64,000 nucleotides of DNA from Sinosporangium siamense (GTDB taxonomy: Bacteria; Actinomycetota; Actinomycetes; Streptosporangiales; Streptosporangiaceae), in the NCBI RefSeq assembly GCF_016863435.1, contig NZ_BOOW01000030.1, positions 248,001 through 312,000 on the forward strand. The letters are read 5' to 3'. A program made the position numbers and the translations under genes. The notes under the pieces were generated by a model. It saw only the letters and a program-made list of their open reading frames with translations. It made no database searches and was not told the origin of the DNA. How positions within the stretch are numbered: the stretch's first letter is position 1; each line of letters starts with the position of its first letter. Positions 52,340-60,892 of the stretch are shown here, one piece after another.

Positions 52340-53314
52340 TTACGACATCTGCCGCATCCCCTGGCCGGCATCCCCGTTCATCGGGTGGCCGGCCCACTGC
52401 GCCTCTTCGGGGGACGTCGGGGCCTCCTCCTGGATCTCCGCGAGAGCACGGCTGAAGTCCCGGGACGACAACCACAGCTTGTACATGATCGCCCCCTCGA
52501 AAACGAGCAGGAGTACGGCGGCGCCGATCGTCACCGGGACGATCTGCCCGAGCAGCGGCCCCACGATGAACACCGCCATCTGGAACTCGATGCCGCTGAC
52601 GAGGTGCGTGCGGACACGGTGGTCGCGCAGCCAGTCACGAACGCGAATGTAGGAGACGAACTTCGAGCGGAACTCCTGCTGCAGATCGACCCCGGCGGCC
52701 GTGCGGACGGGCGCCTCCTCGGCCTCGCCGCCGTCGAGCGCGCCGTCGAGCCCGCCGTCCTCGGCTGCGGCGTCCTCGTCGTTGACGTCGCCGGTTGCCG
52801 GCGCCCCGAGGGCCCGCTTCAGTTTGCGGCGCATCTGCCGCCGCACCTTCGCCACCTGAAGGGCGTCGACATAACGCAGCATGTCGAGAAAGACGACCGC
52901 GATGCCGAGAAGCAGATAGAGCTCCTGGCCGCTCTTTTGATATTGCCCCCACATCAGCGCGACGGTGCAGGTGAGCACCCTGATGCGGTCGAAGACATAA
53001 TCGAGCCAGCCCCCGAGCACGGTGCCGGTGCCCTTGAGCCGGGCGATCTTCCCGTCGATGCAGTCCAGGACGAAACTCAAGTGGTAGAGCAGAGCCCCGG
53101 CGACGAGCCACCGCCAGTCGGCCGCGAGGAAACACGCCGCCGAGCCGAGGCCGAGAACAAATGCCCCCCAGGTGATCTGGTTGGGGGTGACCGAGGTGCG
53201 GTTCGCGAGGAAGACGACCAGCCGGCCGGCGAGCGGGTCCACTAAGAACACCGTCCACCAGGCGTCCCGCGCCTTGTAGGTCTCCGACCGCACATCGTGC
53301 AGCGTGAATCTCAC
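52340..53314 (-). CDS. CDP-alcohol phosphatidyltransferase-family membrane protein
   Basis: The protein (~324 residues) carries the complete CDP-alcohol phosphotransferase signature DG-x2-AR-x8-G-x3-D-x3-D as DGKIARLKGTGTVLGGWLDYVFD at about residue 85. Four to six membrane helices surround it, and an acidic soluble insertion (~185-225, DVNDEDAAAEDGGLDG) interrupts the chain. These enzymes transfer a phospho-alcohol from a CDP-linked donor to a second alcohol; here the acceptor, possibly inositol, glycerol or a sugar, is unknown. The start is uncertain: GTG 53314 has GGAGCG upstream and follows a tiny ORF, while ATG 53350 is in the same frame. Confidence 0.85.
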   Translation of the reverse strand: MRFTLHDVRSETYKARDAWWTVFLVDPLAGRLVVFLANRTSVTPNQITWGAFVLGLGSAACFLAADWRWLVAGALLYHLSFVLDCIDGKIARLKGTGTVLGGWLDYVFDRIRVLTCTVALMWGQYQKSGQELYLLLGIAVVFLDMLRYVDALQVAKVRRQMRRKLKRALGAPATGDVNDEDAAAEDGGLDGALDGGEAEEAPVRTAAGVDLQQEFRSKFVSYIRVRDWLRDHRVRTHLVSGIEFQMAVFIVGPLLGQIVPVTIGAAVLLLVFEGAIMYKLWLSSRDFSRALAEIQEEAPTSPEEAQWAGHPMNGDAGQGMRQMS

Positions 53315-53330
53315 ACCGCTCCGGTCACCC

Positions 53331-53459
53331 TCAGAAGTCGTCGTCGTCATCTGGGTCATCCATGTCCTCCCCCGGCTCGAACGCGTGCGTATCGTCGCCG
53401 TCATGCGGGTCGTCGTAGGCTCCGAAAAGCTCGGCGATCGTTTGAAAAAATGAGTTCAA
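53331..53459 (-). CDS. Possible 42-residue acidic protein
   Basis: A frame beginning at TTG 53459 (LNSFFQTIAELFGAYDDPHDGDDTHAFEPGEDMDDPDDDDF) has AAGGGGG about ten bases upstream. It begins just after the stop of the preceding gene and ends 17 bases before the GTG of the phosphatidyltransferase. The mix of a short amphipathic helix and an Asp-rich tail looks like a genuine small protein rather than chance. No family known. Confidence 0.45.
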   Translation of the reverse strand: MNSFFQTIAELFGAYDDPHDGDDTHAFEPGEDMDDPDDDDDF

Positions 53460-53481
53460 TCGACTCGGCCCCCTTACCGAC

Positions 53482-54774
53482 TCACTGAATGGTCAAATCG
53501 GGCTCCTCCGGCGCGGGTTCCTCCTGGCTTTCGGACGGCGACTCCTCTTGCGGCTTCTCCGCGGGTTCCTCCTGCGCGGATTCCGGGAGTTCGGGCTTGT
53601 CGTCCGTCCAGCCCATCTCGACGTATGCCTGATAGGAGCCGACCTCGACGGTGCGCCCGTTGGCGAGTTCCCTGATGCCGGTGGTCTCGCTGGAAAGGGG
53701 CATCCCGCTTTCCGGGTCGATGACGTAGCGCACGTCGCTGACCTTGCTCTGATCGGACCTCAGCACCTCGTATCTCAGCCCCTGGCCGGTGCGGCCGAGC
53801 GGATCGACCACCTCCCCGTCGGCCTTGATACCGGGAAGGGAGGCGAGAATCTGATAGGCGGACGCCCGCACCTCGGGCGACACCGGCAACCCGGAGAGGA
53901 TCTCCATACAGCTCCGCTGGAGCCGGACCTCCATCTCCGCCGTCTGGTTCAGTCGGGGCCCCTTCGCCGCCTGACCGCGGATTCGCGCCTCAAGGAAGCT
54001 CCGCAATCGGGCGGGGTCTCCGGGAAGCGCTTTCACCTCGGCCCAGGTCGTGGGGGTCGCGAGCAGAATCCCGGCCGTGTCAAGCGCGGTCGCCTCCGGC
54101 TCCCGGGGACCGCTTTCCCATGTTCCGGCGGGTTCGACGATGCTGCCCTTATCGCCGTCCACCGCCGGATAGTGCCACCGCGTCGGCGAACCGGCGGCAC
54201 GCCAGGCATACTCGTCGGGCGGCGTCGCCGGCTTGGCGCCGAGATAATGCTCGATCCACCAGCTCCGCTTACCGGTGGTGTCGGTCAGCCACGCCTGCTT
54301 TTCCATGCTGAACCGCAGCACATATCGGCGGCTCGGATCAGGGACAAGCGCTCCTGTCACCGTACGGCTGCGCCAATAGACACCCTCGCCCGGCGATTTG
54401 GCCACGGCCGTGGCGGCAGCGAGCAGAACCTGCCGGGCCGTCGGGCCCGCCGAGGCCGAAACGGTCGCCTGGGGGGTGAGCAAAAGCAGGCTGTCCGAGG
54501 ACGTCACCGTGACGGTCAAGAGCAGCGCCGCCGCAGCCCCGGCCGTCAAGGCCCACACGCCTCTCCATCGCGATGTCCGCCGTCGCCGGGTGGCGATCCA
54601 ACCCGGTGCGGCGGCCTCGGTTTCCCCGGCGAGTTCTCCGGCGATGGCCGACAACAGGCGGGCGCGCCCCGCCTCCGTCGCCTCCGGTAAAGGTCCGGAG
54701 GCTTCGAGAAGGCGGCGAATGACCGCCATCTCGTTCTCCGCGGAGGGATCCGCGTGCCTGTCCGCCTCATCCAT
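53482..54774 (-). CDS. CU044_5270-type membrane protein, partner of the ECF sigma factor
   Basis: 430 residues with a cytoplasmic N-terminus (~1-70, LLEASGPLPEATEAGRARLLSAI), one membrane helix (RGVWALTAGAAAALLLTVTVT), and an extracellular domain (~100-385) with Trp-rich motifs (GVYWRSRTVTG, WWIEHYLG). A Glu/Pro-rich tail (EEPAEKPQEESPSESQEEP) ends it. The layout is that of the CU044_5270 family, which follows ECF sigma genes in Streptosporangiales and relatives. It overlaps the sigma gene by eight bases, which implies an anti-sigma or sensor role; this is inference. Confidence 0.82.
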   Translation of the reverse strand: MDEADRHADPSAENEMAVIRRLLEASGPLPEATEAGRARLLSAIAGELAGETEAAAPGWIATRRRRTSRWRGVWALTAGAAAALLLTVTVTSSDSLLLLTPQATVSASAGPTARQVLLAAATAVAKSPGEGVYWRSRTVTGALVPDPSRRYVLRFSMEKQAWLTDTTGKRSWWIEHYLGAKPATPPDEYAWRAAGSPTRWHYPAVDGDKGSIVEPAGTWESGPREPEATALDTAGILLATPTTWAEVKALPGDPARLRSFLEARIRGQAAKGPRLNQTAEMEVRLQRSCMEILSGLPVSPEVRASAYQILASLPGIKADGEVVDPLGRTGQGLRYEVLRSDQSKVSDVRYVIDPESGMPLSSETTGIRELANGRTVEVGSYQAYVEMGWTDDKPELPESAQEEPAEKPQEESPSESQEEPAPEEPDLTIQ

Positions 54775-55369
54775 CGGATCCTCCGATCACAGGGTTCACG
54801 CCGCCCAGAGCCCTGCGCAGTTTCCTCCGCACCCGGTTGAGCCGGGAACCGACGGTGCCGAAGGGAATGCCAAGCGTCTGCGCCACCTCCTCATAACTGA
54901 GATTCGCGAGCGCGACGAGAAGCAACACGTCGCGGTCGCCGTCTGAAAGACGCCGGAGTTCGGACGCGAGCCGCCCCTGTGCGCTCGCGGCCGTCACCCG
55001 CGCCGTAACCCTTTCCTCGTGCCCGTCCTCGGCGACATCGCCGGCCGGCGACCGTTGCAGCGCCTCCAGCCTGCGCGCCTCGCTTCTGCGGTGCTGGGCG
55101 AGCAGGTTGGTGGCGATGCCGTAAAGCCACGGCCGCACGTCTCCGCGCGAAGGGTCGAAACTCTGTCGTCTGCGAAACGCCACGAGAAACGTCTCCGCGG
55201 CGAGATCGTCGGCGATCTGCGTGCCGAGTCGTCCCGCGGCGTAGCGATGGATCTCACCGAAATAGCGGTCGTAGAGAACCGCGAAAAGGTCGGGGCGACG
55301 CCATGACTCTTGGATGAGCTCGGCGTCATCGAGGCTCGTGGGCACATCCGGTGGCGCGGCTTTCCACAT
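54767..55369 (-). CDS. ECF RNA polymerase sigma factor
   Basis: 200 residues with region 2 (LYDRYFGEIHRYAAGRLGTQIADDLAAETFLVAFRRRQSFD, then RPWLYGIATNLLAQHRR) and region 4 (LRRLSDGDRDVLLLVALANLSYEEVAQTLGIPFGTVGSRLNRVRRKLRRAL). There is no C-terminal extension. It is the first gene of a two-gene unit with the CU044_5270-type protein, which probably holds it inactive until a cell-surface signal. Confidence 0.93.
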   Translation of the reverse strand: MWKAAPPDVPTSLDDAELIQESWRRPDLFAVLYDRYFGEIHRYAAGRLGTQIADDLAAETFLVAFRRRQSFDPSRGDVRPWLYGIATNLLAQHRRSEARRLEALQRSPAGDVAEDGHEERVTARVTAASAQGRLASELRRLSDGDRDVLLLVALANLSYEEVAQTLGIPFGTVGSRLNRVRRKLRRALGGVNPVIGGSDG

Positions 55370-55569
55370 GGCGTCCCTTCGTCGGGGTTATACCTGTAGT
55401 CCGCCGGAAGGCCGATTCCCCTTCACGCTTTTTTCACGAAATTTCCCCACCGGGCTCGTGCCGTACGGCGAAGCGGCCCCTTGGCCGCCTATGCGGAGAG
55501 GAAAGGGCCCTGGTCAACACGTCCGATCCGGACAAGACAGCGGCTTCCCTGGGAGAGCAGGATGGCCGT

Positions 55570-56460
55570 ATGAACATCGACCTTCTCGCCGTGGACGCCT
55601 TCATGGCCGGGCACGCGCGAGTGCTGGACCGCCGCCGTTTCGGCCTGATGACGGGCAGGACGGGCTCCGCCGACGTGCTCGCCGCCCTCGACGGCTATCG
55701 CAACGCGGACGGCGGCTACGGCTGGGGATTGGAGCCCGACCTCCGTTCGCCGGAAAGTCAGCCGGGTGCAGCGCTGCACGCCTTCGAGGTCTTCGAAGAG
55801 GTCGCGCCCGCCACCGCCCCGCAGGCGGCGGCATTGTGCGACTGGCTGGAATCGGTATCCCTGCCCGATGGGGGATTGCCGTTCGCGCTGCCGTTGACGG
55901 TCGCCGAGGCGACGGCCCCCTGGTGGCGGGGGGCCGACTCCACGGTTTCCTCCTTGCAGATCACCTCGGTGACGTGCGCCGCCGCCTGGCAGGTGGCCGC
56001 ACACGACGCCGCGGTCGCCGCGCACCCCTGGCTTGAGCGGGCCACCCGTTATTGCCTCGGCGCGATCGAGGCCATGGACGACAAGCCGCACGCCTATGTG
56101 CTGGCTTTCGCGGTGCGGTTCCTGGACGTCGTCCACGATCACATGCCTGAGGCCGCCGCCCCGCTTTTGCGACGGCTCGGCGAATACATTCCCGGCGATG
56201 GGCGACTGCCGGTGGAAGGGGGCACCGAGGAGGAGGCGCTCCATCCGCTCGACTTCGCCCCTCACCCCGATCGGCCGGCGCGGCGGTTGTTCACCCCGGA
56301 GGTGGTCGCCGCCGACCTCGACAGGCTGGCGGCGCTTCAGCGGGACGACGGCGGATGGGTTGTCGATTACGCGACGATCTCACCGGCGGGCTCGCTGGAG
56401 TGGCGCGGGCACACCACCGTCAAGGCGATCGACATTCTCCGCCGCAACGGCAGGCTCTGA
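55570..56460 (+). CDS. Alpha-toroid (prenyltransferase/squalene-cyclase-like) protein
   Basis: 296 residues with repeated helix-hairpin units ending in QW-like motifs: LDGYRNADGGYGWGLEPD (~38), SVSLPDGGLPFALPL (~97), LAALQRDDGGWVVDYATISPAG (~258) and LEWRGHTTVKAIDIL. These resemble the (alpha/alpha)6 barrel of terpene cyclases and prenyltransferases. No DDxD/DxDD acid cluster is evident, so an enzyme role is uncertain. Many actinomycetes carry such single-domain proteins of unknown function. GGAGAGCAGG lies before the ATG at 55570; the open frame upstream to 55351 is non-homologous. Confidence 0.75.
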   Translation: MNIDLLAVDAFMAGHARVLDRRRFGLMTGRTGSADVLAALDGYRNADGGYGWGLEPDLRSPESQPGAALHAFEVFEEVAPATAPQAAALCDWLESVSLPDGGLPFALPLTVAEATAPWWRGADSTVSSLQITSVTCAAAWQVAAHDAAVAAHPWLERATRYCLGAIEAMDDKPHAYVLAFAVRFLDVVHDHMPEAAAPLLRRLGEYIPGDGRLPVEGGTEEEALHPLDFAPHPDRPARRLFTPEVVAADLDRLAALQRDDGGWVVDYATISPAGSLEWRGHTTVKAIDILRRNGRL

Positions 56461-56462
56461 AT

Positions 56463-57203
56463 TCAGGCGTTGGCGCCGCCGTCGACGGTGATGGCGGTGC
56501 CGGTGATGTAAGCGCCGGCGGGCCCTGCGAGATGGGCGACGGTGGCGGCTATTTCGGCGGGCGCGGCGAAGCGCTTGAGCGGTGTGATGGCGCGTTGCGC
56601 GTCGGCGCCGGGGCTGTCGGCGGGATTCATGTCGGTGTCGGTGGAGCCGGGCTGCACAACGACGGCGGTGATTCCGCGAGGACCTAGATCGTGCGCGATG
56701 CCTCTGGCGAATCCGACGAGAGCCGCCTTGCTGAGCGCATAAAGGCTGATGCCCGGTTCGACCACCCGATCGGCGAGATTGCTGCCGATGGCGATGATCC
56801 TTCCGCCGTCCGGCATGTGGCGCACGGCGGCCTGCACGGCGAGGAACGCCGCGCGCACGTGAATCGCCATGGTGTGCTCATAGTCGTCGAGAGTGAGTTC
56901 GTCGATCGTGCCGTAGGTGTAGACACCGGCGTTGTGCACGAGGATGTCGAGGCGGCCGAATTCTGCGGCGGTCTCCTCCACGGCTGCCGTGACGGCGGCG
57001 GGATCGGTCAGATCGGCCTTGATCGCGACACCGCGCCGCCCTTCCTGTTTGATCAGCTCGGCCACCTGACCTGCCTGCTCAGGCGAACTGTTGTAGGTAA
57101 AGGCCACGTCCGCGCCGTCCTGTGCCAGGCGCTGGGCGATGGCGGCGCCGATTCCCTTGCTGCCGCCGGTGACGAAAGCGGTTTTGCCGTCGAGTGGCTT
57201 CAC
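56463..57203 (-). CDS. SDR-family NAD(P)-dependent oxidoreductase
   Basis: 246 residues of a classical short-chain dehydrogenase: TGGSKGIGAAIAQRLAQ (cofactor loop), LVHNAGVYTYG (NNAG equivalent), IIAIGSN followed by the YALSKAALVGF catalytic YxxxK, and C-terminal ITGTAITVDGG. It is close to FabG/3-oxoacyl-reductase-like enzymes but its substrate is unknown. It is divergent from a TetR regulator, with inverted repeats in the shared promoter, so induction by its substrate through that repressor is likely. It converges with the toroid gene with only two bases between. Confidence 0.92.
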   Translation of the reverse strand: MKPLDGKTAFVTGGSKGIGAAIAQRLAQDGADVAFTYNSSPEQAGQVAELIKQEGRRGVAIKADLTDPAAVTAAVEETAAEFGRLDILVHNAGVYTYGTIDELTLDDYEHTMAIHVRAAFLAVQAAVRHMPDGGRIIAIGSNLADRVVEPGISLYALSKAALVGFARGIAHDLGPRGITAVVVQPGSTDTDMNPADSPGADAQRAITPLKRFAAPAEIAATVAHLAGPAGAYITGTAITVDGGANA

Positions 57204-57210
57204 GGTGACC

Positions 57211-57263
57211 CCTCAGAGATTTATGTAGTGATCGCTACTTAATTGGTAGCATCGTCTCTGAGG
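57211..57263. promoter_or_regulatory. Candidate TetR operator between the SDR and TetR genes
   Basis: GTAGTGATCGCTAC (57225-57238) is a 14-base near-palindrome. A wider repeat CCTCAGAGA (57211-57219) / TCTCTGAGG (57255-57263) flanks it. Both lie in the 87-base divergent promoter region, as expected for autoregulation plus control of the SDR gene. Confidence 0.6.
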
Positions 57264-57290
57264 GGATGTCAAAAGGATCGAGTGAGGCAC

Positions 57291-57911
57291 ATGGCAACTC
57301 GGGGTCGTCCGCGAAAGTTCGACCGGGCGGCGGCGCTGCGGACCGCGATGCAGCTCTTCTGGGAGCACGGTTATGAAGGCACGTCGCTCAATCAGCTCAC
57401 ACATGCCATGGGGATCACACCGACCAGCCTCTACGCGGCGTTCGGGTCGAAGGAGGAGCTGTTCCGCGAGGCCGTGGAGCTCTACAACGCCGGGGAGTCA
57501 CCCATGGATCGTGCCCTGCGCGAGGCGCCGACGGCGAAGAAGGCCGTCGAGAGGATGCTCCGCGACAACGTCGACAACTATGTCGACCCGGCCACGCCCC
57601 GAGGCTGTCTCGTGGTGCTGGCGGGCATCAATCTGACCGCCGCCAACGAGGAGATCGGCCGCTATCTCACCACGTGCAGGGAAGACGACCAGGCGAAAAT
57701 CGTCGCGAGACTCGAACGCGGCGTCGAGGACGGCGATGTGCCGCGGGGAGCGGATCTCCAGGCGATCGCCTTCTACTATCTGACCGTGCTTCAGGGGTTG
57801 TCGATCCAGGCCCGGGACGGTGTTTCCCGCGAGACTGGGCAGCGCATCGTGGACAGCGCCATGATGACATGGGACCTCCTTTTACCCGGCGGCTATCTGG
57901 CGACGCCGTAG
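57291..57911 (+). CDS. TetR-family transcriptional regulator
   Basis: 206 residues. The N-terminal helix-turn-helix is GRPRKFDRAAALRTAMQLFWEHGYEGTSLNQLTHAMGITPTSLYAAFGSKEELFREAVELY; the rest is the ligand-binding helical domain (PRGCLVVLAGINLTAANEEIGRYL). The start is ATG 57291 with GTGAGG upstream. It should repress the divergent SDR gene and itself. Its end overlaps the convergent crcB gene by 19 bases. Confidence 0.93.
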   Translation: MATRGRPRKFDRAAALRTAMQLFWEHGYEGTSLNQLTHAMGITPTSLYAAFGSKEELFREAVELYNAGESPMDRALREAPTAKKAVERMLRDNVDNYVDPATPRGCLVVLAGINLTAANEEIGRYLTTCREDDQAKIVARLERGVEDGDVPRGADLQAIAFYYLTVLQGLSIQARDGVSRETGQRIVDSAMMTWDLLLPGGYLATP

Positions 57912-58243
57912 GCCGCCAAGGCTCCGCCGTACGCCGCGACGAGCCCCGCGGCGACACTGCCGCAGGCATTGAGGAGGGCGGCGCGGGTCATGCCGTTCTC
58001 GACTAGGCGCAACGTTTCGAAGCCGAAGGTCGAATAGGTGGTGAGGGCGCCGCAGAATCCGCTGCCGGCCAATGCCATCACCCCCGGTGAGGCGGGAAAG
58101 GCGGCGAGAAATCCGAGTACGGCGGAGCCCGCCATGTTGGCCGTGAACGTGCCCCACGGGTGCGGCGAGGCGATGGCGCGGTCGATGAGATAACGCAGGG
58201 GAGCGCCGACGGCGGCCCCGAGGGCGATCAGCAGGAGTGTCAC
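57893..58243 (-). CDS. crcB: CrcB/Fluc fluoride channel, second subunit
   Basis: 116 residues from GTG 58243: VTLLLIALGAAVGAPLRYLIDRAI, then GTFTANMAGSAVLGFLAAF, then the pore/Na+ region GFCGALTTYSTFGFETLRL and a last helix. Four membrane helices and the G-x-T-T-x-S-T-F motif are those of Fluc channels that export fluoride. The GTGA overlap with the upstream crcB couples the two; paired crcB genes form obligate heterodimers of antiparallel topology in several bacteria. Confidence 0.92.
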   Translation of the reverse strand: MTLLLIALGAAVGAPLRYLIDRAIASPHPWGTFTANMAGSAVLGFLAAFPASPGVMALAGSGFCGALTTYSTFGFETLRLVENGMTRAALLNACGSVAAGLVAAYGGALAAYGVAR

Positions 58244-58656
58244 GGGGTTTCCTCCGCCTCGGCAGCCGGTGGGGGCACAAGTCCGAGGACCGCGGTCGTG
58301 ACGGCGCCTCCAGCGTAGACGGCGGCGAGGGCCGAGACCAAGGTGATCGCAAGATAGGCGAAGGCGACGAAGGGGCGTCCTTCCCCCAAGGTCTGCTGGA
58401 TGTCCACGATGTAGGCGGAGAAGGTGGTGAACCCACCAAGCACGCCGACCCCCAGGAAGGGCCGGAGCAATCGCGGCGCCCGGGGCACACCCGCCACGAC
58501 CGCCATGAGGGCGCCGATCAGCAGGCAACCGGTGACGTTCACCACGAAGGTCGACCAGAGCTGAGGAAGGGCGATGGTCGCGGCGTGACGGGCGAGCGCG
58601 CCTATCACGCCTCCCACGGCGATGACCACCAGGGTTGCGGGTTCCAGGGGACGCAT
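58240..58656 (-). CDS. crcB: CrcB/Fluc fluoride channel, first subunit
   Basis: 138 residues: four membrane helices, STFVVNVTGCLLIGALMAVV (the N-x-x-G motif) and GVLGGFTTFSAYIVDI, the Phe-box/Na+ site equivalent of the paralogue. The charge distribution differs from the downstream copy, consistent with opposite membrane orientation. I see no fluoride riboswitch in the 40 bases before the divergent ECF41 gene. Confidence 0.92.
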   Translation of the reverse strand: MRPLEPATLVVIAVGGVIGALARHAATIALPQLWSTFVVNVTGCLLIGALMAVVAGVPRAPRLLRPFLGVGVLGGFTTFSAYIVDIQQTLGEGRPFVAFAYLAITLVSALAAVYAGGAVTTAVLGLVPPPAAEAEETP

Positions 58657-58696
58657 CTATAGAGGGGACCACATAGACGCGTAGAGTCAAAAAACT

Positions 58697-59548
58697 GTGG
58701 ACGACTTTCAAGACCATCGCCCCCATCTGTGGGGTGTCGCCTACCGGATCGTCGGCACGGTCACCGATGCCGACGACGCCGTGCAGGAGACATGGTTGCG
58801 ATGGCGGCAGGTCGACCACGCCGGGGTCGAGGATCCGCGCGCCTACCTGACGACGGTGGTGAGCAGGATCTGCTACGACCTGCTGACCTCCGCCAAAGCC
58901 AAACGTGAGGCCTATGTCGGGGAATGGCTGCCGGAACCCGTGGTGGATCAGCTCGGGCCGGACGAACAGGTCGCACTTGACGAATCCGTCGGCCTCGCCC
59001 TGCTCGCGGTCATGGAGCGGCTCACCCCGGCCGAACGCACATCGCTGGTGCTCCACGACGTCTTCGCTGTGCCGTACGACGAGATCGCCGACATTGTGGG
59101 CCGCACGCCCGACGCGGTGCGGCAGCTCGCCTCGCGGGCGCGGCGGCGGGTGCGGGAATACGCCCCGCAGGGCACGGTCGACCGCGCCGAACACCTCAGA
59201 GCGGTGGAGGCGTTCGCGGTCGCGGCGACCACGGGTGACCTGCCCGGGCTCGTGGCCGTGCTCGATCCCAAGGTGGTGTGGCGGTCCGACGGCGGCGGGC
59301 TGGTCGTCGCGGCGCGAGTGCCGGTCGTGGGGGCCGAGACCGTGGCCCGGCTCATCAGCAAGGCGATCCAGCGGTGGTCCGCGGAGTTCGACACCGAGAT
59401 GCGCGAGATCAACGGTGCTCCGGGCTTCGTGTTGTGGAACAAGGGCGGAGGTGTGGACAGCGTGTTGTCGTTGGTGGTCGCGGACGGGCGGATCATCGAG
59501 ATCGGTTTGGTGCGCAATCCCGAAAAACTCCGCCATCTGGCTGTGTGA
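58697..59548 (+). CDS. ECF41-type RNA polymerase sigma factor (SigJ-like)
   Basis: 283 residues: sigma regions 2 and 4 (FQDHRPHLWGVAYRIVGTVTDADDAVQETWLRW; ERLTPAERTSLVLHDVFAVPYDEIADIVGRTPDAVRQLASRARRRV) plus a C-terminal SnoaL-like domain (~165-283). Both ECF41 marks are present: WLPEPV between regions 2 and 4, and NPEKL near the end. In ECF41 the extension acts as a built-in anti-sigma and activator. The usual target is an adjacent oxidoreductase/decarboxylase/epimerase gene, here the FAD oxidoreductase. Confidence 0.94.
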   Translation: MDDFQDHRPHLWGVAYRIVGTVTDADDAVQETWLRWRQVDHAGVEDPRAYLTTVVSRICYDLLTSAKAKREAYVGEWLPEPVVDQLGPDEQVALDESVGLALLAVMERLTPAERTSLVLHDVFAVPYDEIADIVGRTPDAVRQLASRARRRVREYAPQGTVDRAEHLRAVEAFAVAATTGDLPGLVAVLDPKVVWRSDGGGLVVAARVPVVGAETVARLISKAIQRWSAEFDTEMREINGAPGFVLWNKGGGVDSVLSLVVADGRIIEIGLVRNPEKLRHLAV

Positions 59549-59593
59549 GCTGACTCACTCTCACATTTCCCACCGTTCCCCAGTCTCTCCTGC

Positions 59594-60721
59594 ATGGAGA
59601 TGAAACAGCAGCACATCGTGGTCATCGGCGCGGGATACGCGGGGCTGACGGCGGCACTCCGACTGGACCGGCGGCACCGGATCACCCTGATCAACGCGGA
59701 GAAGGAGTTCACCCAGCGCATCCGGCTGCACGAATATGTGGCGGGCCGCCCCAGCGTGACCGTGCCCCTGACGGAGCTCACCCGAGGAACCGGCATCACC
59801 GTCGTGCAGGCTCGTGTCGGCGCCCTGGACCCAGCGGCGAAACTGGTCCACACCACCGACGGGCGACAATTCTCCTACGACACCCTCGTCTACGCCTTGG
59901 GCAGCCGCACCGACCTCAGCGTCCCCGGCACCGCCGATCACGCCTATACCGTGGAGCAGGCCGCAGCCCTCAGGACCCGCCTGACCACCCCCGGCGGCGG
60001 CACCCTCGCGGTGGTGGGCGGCGGCCTGACCGGCGTGGAGCTCACCACCGAACTCGCCGAGGCATATCCCGCCTGGCGCATCAGTCTCGTCACCGGCGAA
60101 CTGTGCGCCGGCCTCTCCCCCAAAGGCCGCGCTCATGTCAGAAAGGCGCTCACCAGCCTCGGTGTCACCATCCACCCCGACACCCACATCACCGCCGTCA
60201 AACCCGGCACACTCATCACCGACCGGGGCGACATCGAGGCCGACGTCATCGCCTGGGCGGGCCCCTTCGCCGTGCCCACCCTGGCGGCGGAATCCGGCCT
60301 CGCCGTCGACGGCCGCGGCCGTGCGAAGGTAGACGAAACCATGCGCTCGATTTCGCACCCCGATGTCTACATCGTGGGCGACGCGGCAGCCGCACAACTC
60401 CCCAACGGCGACGAATCACGCATGTCATGCGCCGTGGGCATTCCCACCGCCGCCCACGCCGCCGACGCCATCAACGCCCGGACCGCCACCCGTACGGCGA
60501 AGCCCTTCAGATATGCCTATCTCCTCCAATGCGTCAGCCTGGGGCGCAACAACGGGCTAGTGCAGTTCGTCCACCCCGACGACTCCCCCCGCGACCTCGT
60601 CCTCACCGGCAGAACCGCCGCCTGGATCAAGGAGGGAATCTGCCGCTCCACCATGGTGGCCCTCCGCCTGGAACGCCGCCGCCCCGGCTCGACGATCTGG
60701 CGCCGGGGCAGAGCCCGCTGA
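59594..60721 (+). CDS. FAD-dependent NAD(P)H oxidoreductase (NDH-2-like), likely ECF41 target
   Basis: 375 residues of a two-dinucleotide-fold flavoprotein: FAD motif HIVVIGAGYAGLTAALRL at the start, TLVYALGSRTDLSVPGTADHAYTV, the NAD motif GTLAVVGGGLTGVELTTELAE (~135) and the second FAD contact HPDVYIVGDAAA (~255). There is no redox cysteine pair. Like type II NADH dehydrogenases it may pass electrons from NAD(P)H to a quinone or other acceptor. It follows the ECF41 gene by 45 bases, the classic ECF41-COE arrangement. Confidence 0.9.
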   Translation: MEMKQQHIVVIGAGYAGLTAALRLDRRHRITLINAEKEFTQRIRLHEYVAGRPSVTVPLTELTRGTGITVVQARVGALDPAAKLVHTTDGRQFSYDTLVYALGSRTDLSVPGTADHAYTVEQAAALRTRLTTPGGGTLAVVGGGLTGVELTTELAEAYPAWRISLVTGELCAGLSPKGRAHVRKALTSLGVTIHPDTHITAVKPGTLITDRGDIEADVIAWAGPFAVPTLAAESGLAVDGRGRAKVDETMRSISHPDVYIVGDAAAAQLPNGDESRMSCAVGIPTAAHAADAINARTATRTAKPFRYAYLLQCVSLGRNNGLVQFVHPDDSPRDLVLTGRTAAWIKEGICRSTMVALRLERRRPGSTIWRRGRAR

Positions 60722-60892
60722 CACGGGACATCGCATCGGCAGTCGGCATCCCAGCCCGAACACCACATAATGCGGGCTTGGACTCGCTCGCGAGAGGGAG
60801 GCCGGATATCGCTCTCACCGGCGATTACCTCTGAGCCGGAGAAAACCACCATTGGGGACGTACGGCCAACGCGAGTGAGGAGCGTCCCCGCA

